A stretch of 64,000 nt of DNA from Minicystis rosea (GTDB lineage Bacteria > Myxococcota_A > Polyangia > Polyangiales > Polyangiaceae): assembly GCA_001931535.1 (NCBI GenBank), contig CP016211.1, positions 15,577,501-15,641,500 on the forward strand, read 5' to 3'. Each line of letters opens with the position of its first letter. Position 1 is the stretch's first letter. Shown in pieces: positions 61,399-64,000 of this stretch. The translations under genes and the position numbers were made by a program. The notes under the pieces were generated by a model. It was not told the origin of the DNA and did not search any database. It saw nothing but the letters and a program-made list of their open reading frames with translations.

Positions 61399-63941
61399 GG
61401 ACTGACCTCCTCCCATTGGTCGGCTCGCGGCTGCATCAGCGTGAACAAGAGAGCGTCACGGCGAACCTCGAGCAGTTGGTGCGGCGAGAGGACGACGTGC
61501 TCGGCGTCGCTCGGCGGCGCGCCGCCCCTCACGACGACGCCGTCCACCCGCTGAACGCCGCTGAGCTCCGCGAGCTGCGCATAGACTTCCGAGACGTGGA
61601 GGCTGCGGCCGAAGGGCCACCCTTCGCCGTCGGCGCCGCCTCGCCAGGGATCGAAGCGCGTCGAGAGCGCTGCCCGGGCGCGCGCATCGACGGCGCCGGG
61701 ATCGGCGTCGCCGGTCAGGTAGATCGTGGCGGCGATGGTCACCGGCACGTAGCTCGGCCCCACCACGTGGAGGTGGGTGGTGAGGAGCCGGCGAGGCGCG
61801 AAGAACTTCGCGAGGGCGTCGCGCAGCGCGGTGCTCGGCGTGAGCCACGGGGCCGCGCCGTGGCCCTGAGCCGGCGCGACGATCAAGGTGACGTGCCCGG
61901 GTGCGCGCGGCGGCGTGCCCTTCGGGATCACCGCGATCGTCGCGACGGGGCTCGCCGGGACGGCGGGGATCGATGACACCGTCACCGTGGTGCTGCCGGT
62001 GATCGCGCCCCGCGCGGCGACGGCGGTGGTGAGGCCGAGACCGGTCGCGGTCAGCAGGCCCCGGCTGCCATCGGTGTTGCTCACCGTGGCCACCGCCGTC
62101 GTTCCCGTGGACCACGAGACGAGCGTGGTGATGTCGAACGTCGAGCCATTGGAGTAGGTGCCCATCGCCGTCATCTGCCGTGCGCGCGCCAAGGGGACGA
62201 CCGCGCTCGAAGGGGTGACGGTGATCGAGCTCAGCGTCGCCGCCGTGACGGTGAGGGTCGTCGAGCCGGTGACGGCACCGAGCGCGGCGTGCACGCCCGT
62301 CGATCCCGCGCCGACGCCGGTCACCACCCCGTCCGTCGTGATCGAAGCGACGGACGCGTTGAGCGTGTTCCACGCGACGAGCTTCGTGACGTCGACGATC
62401 GAGCCGTCCGAATAGGTCCCGTGGGCCGCGAGCGGGAGCCGCACCGAGGCGGGCACCGAGGGGCTCGACGGCGTGATCGCGATCGCCGTCAACGTCGCCG
62501 ACGTCACGGTGATCGACGCGGCTCCGCTCTTCGCGCCGAGCGTCGCGGTGAACGTCGCCGTCCCCGTGGAGACGGCCGTCGCCACGCCCGACGAGCCGGC
62601 GCTGTTCGAGATCGAGGCGAAGCTCGGAGCCGACGACGACCAAAGCACGTTGGCGGTGAGGTCGGCGGTGCTGCCGTCCGAGTAGGTGCCGAGCGCGGTG
62701 AGCGCGATCGTCATCGTCGCGGGGAGCGAGAGGCTCGCGGGCGAGACCGCGATCGAGACCAGCGCGGCGGCCGCGACGGTGATGCTCGCGGTCCCGCTCA
62801 CCGCGCCCAGCGCGGCGGTGAGCGTCGCCGTCCCGCCCGTGCCGGCCGTCGCGAGGCCCGCGGGGGCGCTCGCGACGAAGGCCACCATCGATGCGGTCGA
62901 GGACCAGGTGACGCTCTCGGTGAGGTCGGCGATGGTGCCGTCCGCGTAGTGACCGACGGCGACGTGCTGCTGCTGCCGGCCGATCGCGAGCTCGCTCGTC
63001 GCGGGCGTGACGGAGATCGAGGCGAGCGCCGCGGAGGACACGGTGACGGAGGTCGATCCCGTCACGCCCCCGAGCTGCGCCGCGACGACGCTCGAGCCCG
63101 CTGAAAGCGCGCGCCCGCGCCCGGAGGCGTCGATCGCGAGCACGCTCGGCGCGCTCGATGACCAGGTGACGTTCGGCGTGACGTCCGCGCGGGCGCCGTC
63201 CGAATACGTGCCCGTCGCGACGAAGGAGACGAGGCGGCCGAACGCGGCAAGGGGGCGCGCGGGGGTGAGCGCGATGGAGACGAGCGTGCCGGCGCCGACG
63301 GTGAGCGAGGCGTGGCCGCTCACCGCGCCGAGGCTCGCCGTGATCTGCGCGGCGCCGGCGGCGTGCCCCGTGGCCACGCCGGCCGCCGCGGACGCGATCG
63401 CCGTGCTCGACGAGCTCCAGCTCGCCGTCGCGGTGACGTCCTCCATCGAGCCGTCGGCGCGCGTGGCGATGGCCGAGAACGCCGTGGTCGCGTTCACCTC
63501 CGTGGCCGCCACGGCGCCGAGGTTGCGCTCACCGACGCAGAGCACCCGCCGGATGGCCGGCGTGCTCTGCGCCTCCGGCGAGCCCGGCCACTGCTGGATG
63601 GTCAGCGCTTCGTAGTCCTCGGTGGAGGCGGCGCGGTAGATCTGCCGCAGACCGAGGACGGTGGAGCGGATGGCATCGTCGAGCGGCTGGCCGGTGAGCG
63701 CGGGAAGGGCGCTCGGGTGGACGAGGAGCTTCAGGAAGGTTCGATAGGTGCTCTCCGTGATCCGGTTGTTGCGATAAATCACCATCTCCGTGAGCCACGC
63801 GAAGAGCTCGATCAGCGTGATTCCGGGGTCGGACGGGTTGTGGTCCGTCCACGAGGGGTAGAGAGCAGGTAGGGAGGCGCGCGCCTCCTGCACCAGGTCG
63901 GCGAAGGTCTTGTCGTCGAGGTTCGGTAGAACGAGCGGCAT
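61395..63941 (-). CDS. Baseplate J-like wedge protein with six inserted Ig-like (BIG2) domains, 848 aa
   Basis: The N-terminal about 135 residues and C-terminal about 190 residues belong to the baseplate-J/wedge family of injection systems: PSWTDHNPSDPGITLIELFA, WLTEMVIYRNNRITESTYRT at the start, and the YLTGDADPGAVDARARAALS fold near the end. Between them (about residues 141-655) are six repeats of about 85 residues. Each has the BIG2 pattern (SISVTPATSELAIGRQQQHV...GTYSDGSTADLTxxVxWSSS...GTATLTAALGAVSGTASITV); the first lacks its first strand. Wedge proteins usually lack such inserts, which may decorate the particle surface and bind carbohydrate or cells. Confidence 0.8.
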   Translation of the reverse strand: MPLVLPNLDDKTFADLVQEARASLPALYPSWTDHNPSDPGITLIELFAWLTEMVIYRNNRITESTYRTFLKLLVHPSALPALTGQPLDDAIRSTVLGLRQIYRAASTEDYEALTIQQWPGSPEAQSTPAIRRVLCVGERNLGAVAATEVNATTAFSAIATRADGSMEDVTATASWSSSSTAIASAAAGVATGHAAGAAQITASLGAVSGHASLTVGAGTLVSIALTPARPLAAFGRLVSFVATGTYSDGARADVTPNVTWSSSAPSVLAIDASGRGRALSAGSSVVAAQLGGVTGSTSVTVSSAALASISVTPATSELAIGRQQQHVAVGHYADGTIADLTESVTWSSTASMVAFVASAPAGLATAGTGGTATLTAALGAVSGTASITVAAAALVSIAVSPASLSLPATMTIALTALGTYSDGSTADLTANVLWSSSAPSFASISNSAGSSGVATAVSTGTATFTATLGAKSGAASITVTSATLTAIAITPSSPSVPASVRLPLAAHGTYSDGSIVDVTKLVAWNTLNASVASITTDGVVTGVGAGSTGVHAALGAVTGSTTLTVTAATLSSITVTPSSAVVPLARARQMTAMGTYSNGSTFDITTLVSWSTGTTAVATVSNTDGSRGLLTATGLGLTTAVAARGAITGSTTVTVSSIPAVPASPVATIAVIPKGTPPRAPGHVTLIVAPAQGHGAAPWLTPSTALRDALAKFFAPRRLLTTHLHVVGPSYVPVTIAATIYLTGDADPGAVDARARAALSTRFDPWRGGADGEGWPFGRSLHVSEVYAQLAELSGVQRVDGVVVRGGAPPSDAEHVVLSPHQLLEVRRDALLFTLMQPRADQWEEVSP

Positions 63942-63942
63942 G

Positions 63943-64000
63943 TCACCCTCCAGCGTCAGGGGCGGTGATGACCACGGTGTGTGTGCCCGAGTAGATCGAG
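63943..64000 (-). CDS. 3' end of upstream injection-system gene, partial
   Basis: Eighteen codons to the window edge read SIYSGTHTVVITAPDAGG and a stop one base before the ATG of the baseplate-J gene. By position it should be another baseplate or assembly gene; the protein is not identifiable from this fragment. Confidence 0.5.
   Translation of the reverse strand, partial: SIYSGTHTVVITAPDAGG

Overview
The window looks like a stretch of a large, GC-rich deltaproteobacterial genome, most likely a predatory myxobacterium of the Polyangiales (Polyangium/Sorangium type). This is inferred from gene content: many cysteine-rich lipoproteins, a eukaryotic-type Ser/Thr kinase beside an FHA/sigma-54 activator, lectin-tailed toxins, an extracellular contractile injection system, and strong third-position GC bias. 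No rRNA, complete tRNA or CRISPR array was seen, and no marker gene fixes the species.

Left part (1-23 kb): an IS66 transposase fragment; a five-gene leftward operon (2661 to 673) of a lipoprotein and small membrane proteins that ends in two 64-residue paralogues; an attachment-site relic (3' half of tRNA-Val) next to an integrase fragment; a membrane/beta-propeller protein; a truncated STAND ATPase; a 21-bp minisatellite; and a 1546-residue GH25-muramidase multidomain protein with a partner gene. Then come scattered lipoproteins, a C39-like protease, a P450 relic, an SDR-AraC chimeric reading frame and an F420/NADP-type oxidoreductase.

Middle part (23-48 kb): accessory DNA rich in decayed mobile elements (IS66, IS21 istB, IS481-like, and a 182-bp dispersed repeat). 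Inside it sit intact cargo genes: a delta-endotoxin (Cry)-like protein with a C-terminal beta-trefoil (23481-25688), an aerolysin/ETX-MTX2-like lipoprotein toxin with two beta-trefoils (40832-42949), a GH16 glucanase lipoprotein, two epoxide hydrolases, an FAD monooxygenase pseudogene, an SGNH hydrolase and an aldo/keto reductase.

Right part (47.6-64 kb): a Ser/Thr kinase and a convergent FHA/sigma-54 activator flank the 3' end of a leftward contractile-injection-system operon. In transcription order: the 3' end of an upstream gene, a baseplate-J protein carrying six inserted Ig-like domains, a tail-protein-I homologue, a repetitive tail fibre with a LamG-type lectin, a coiled-coil protein, an AAA+ ATPase, a methyltransferase-TPR protein, a DUF4157 protein that is probably frameshifted into its neighbour, and the activator. 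The baseplate, fibre and ATPase genes encode the distal half of the particle; sheath and tube genes should lie beyond the right edge. Together the window reads as an antagonism/predation region: pore-forming toxins, wall- and glucan-degrading enzymes, and an injection machine in a mobile-element graveyard.
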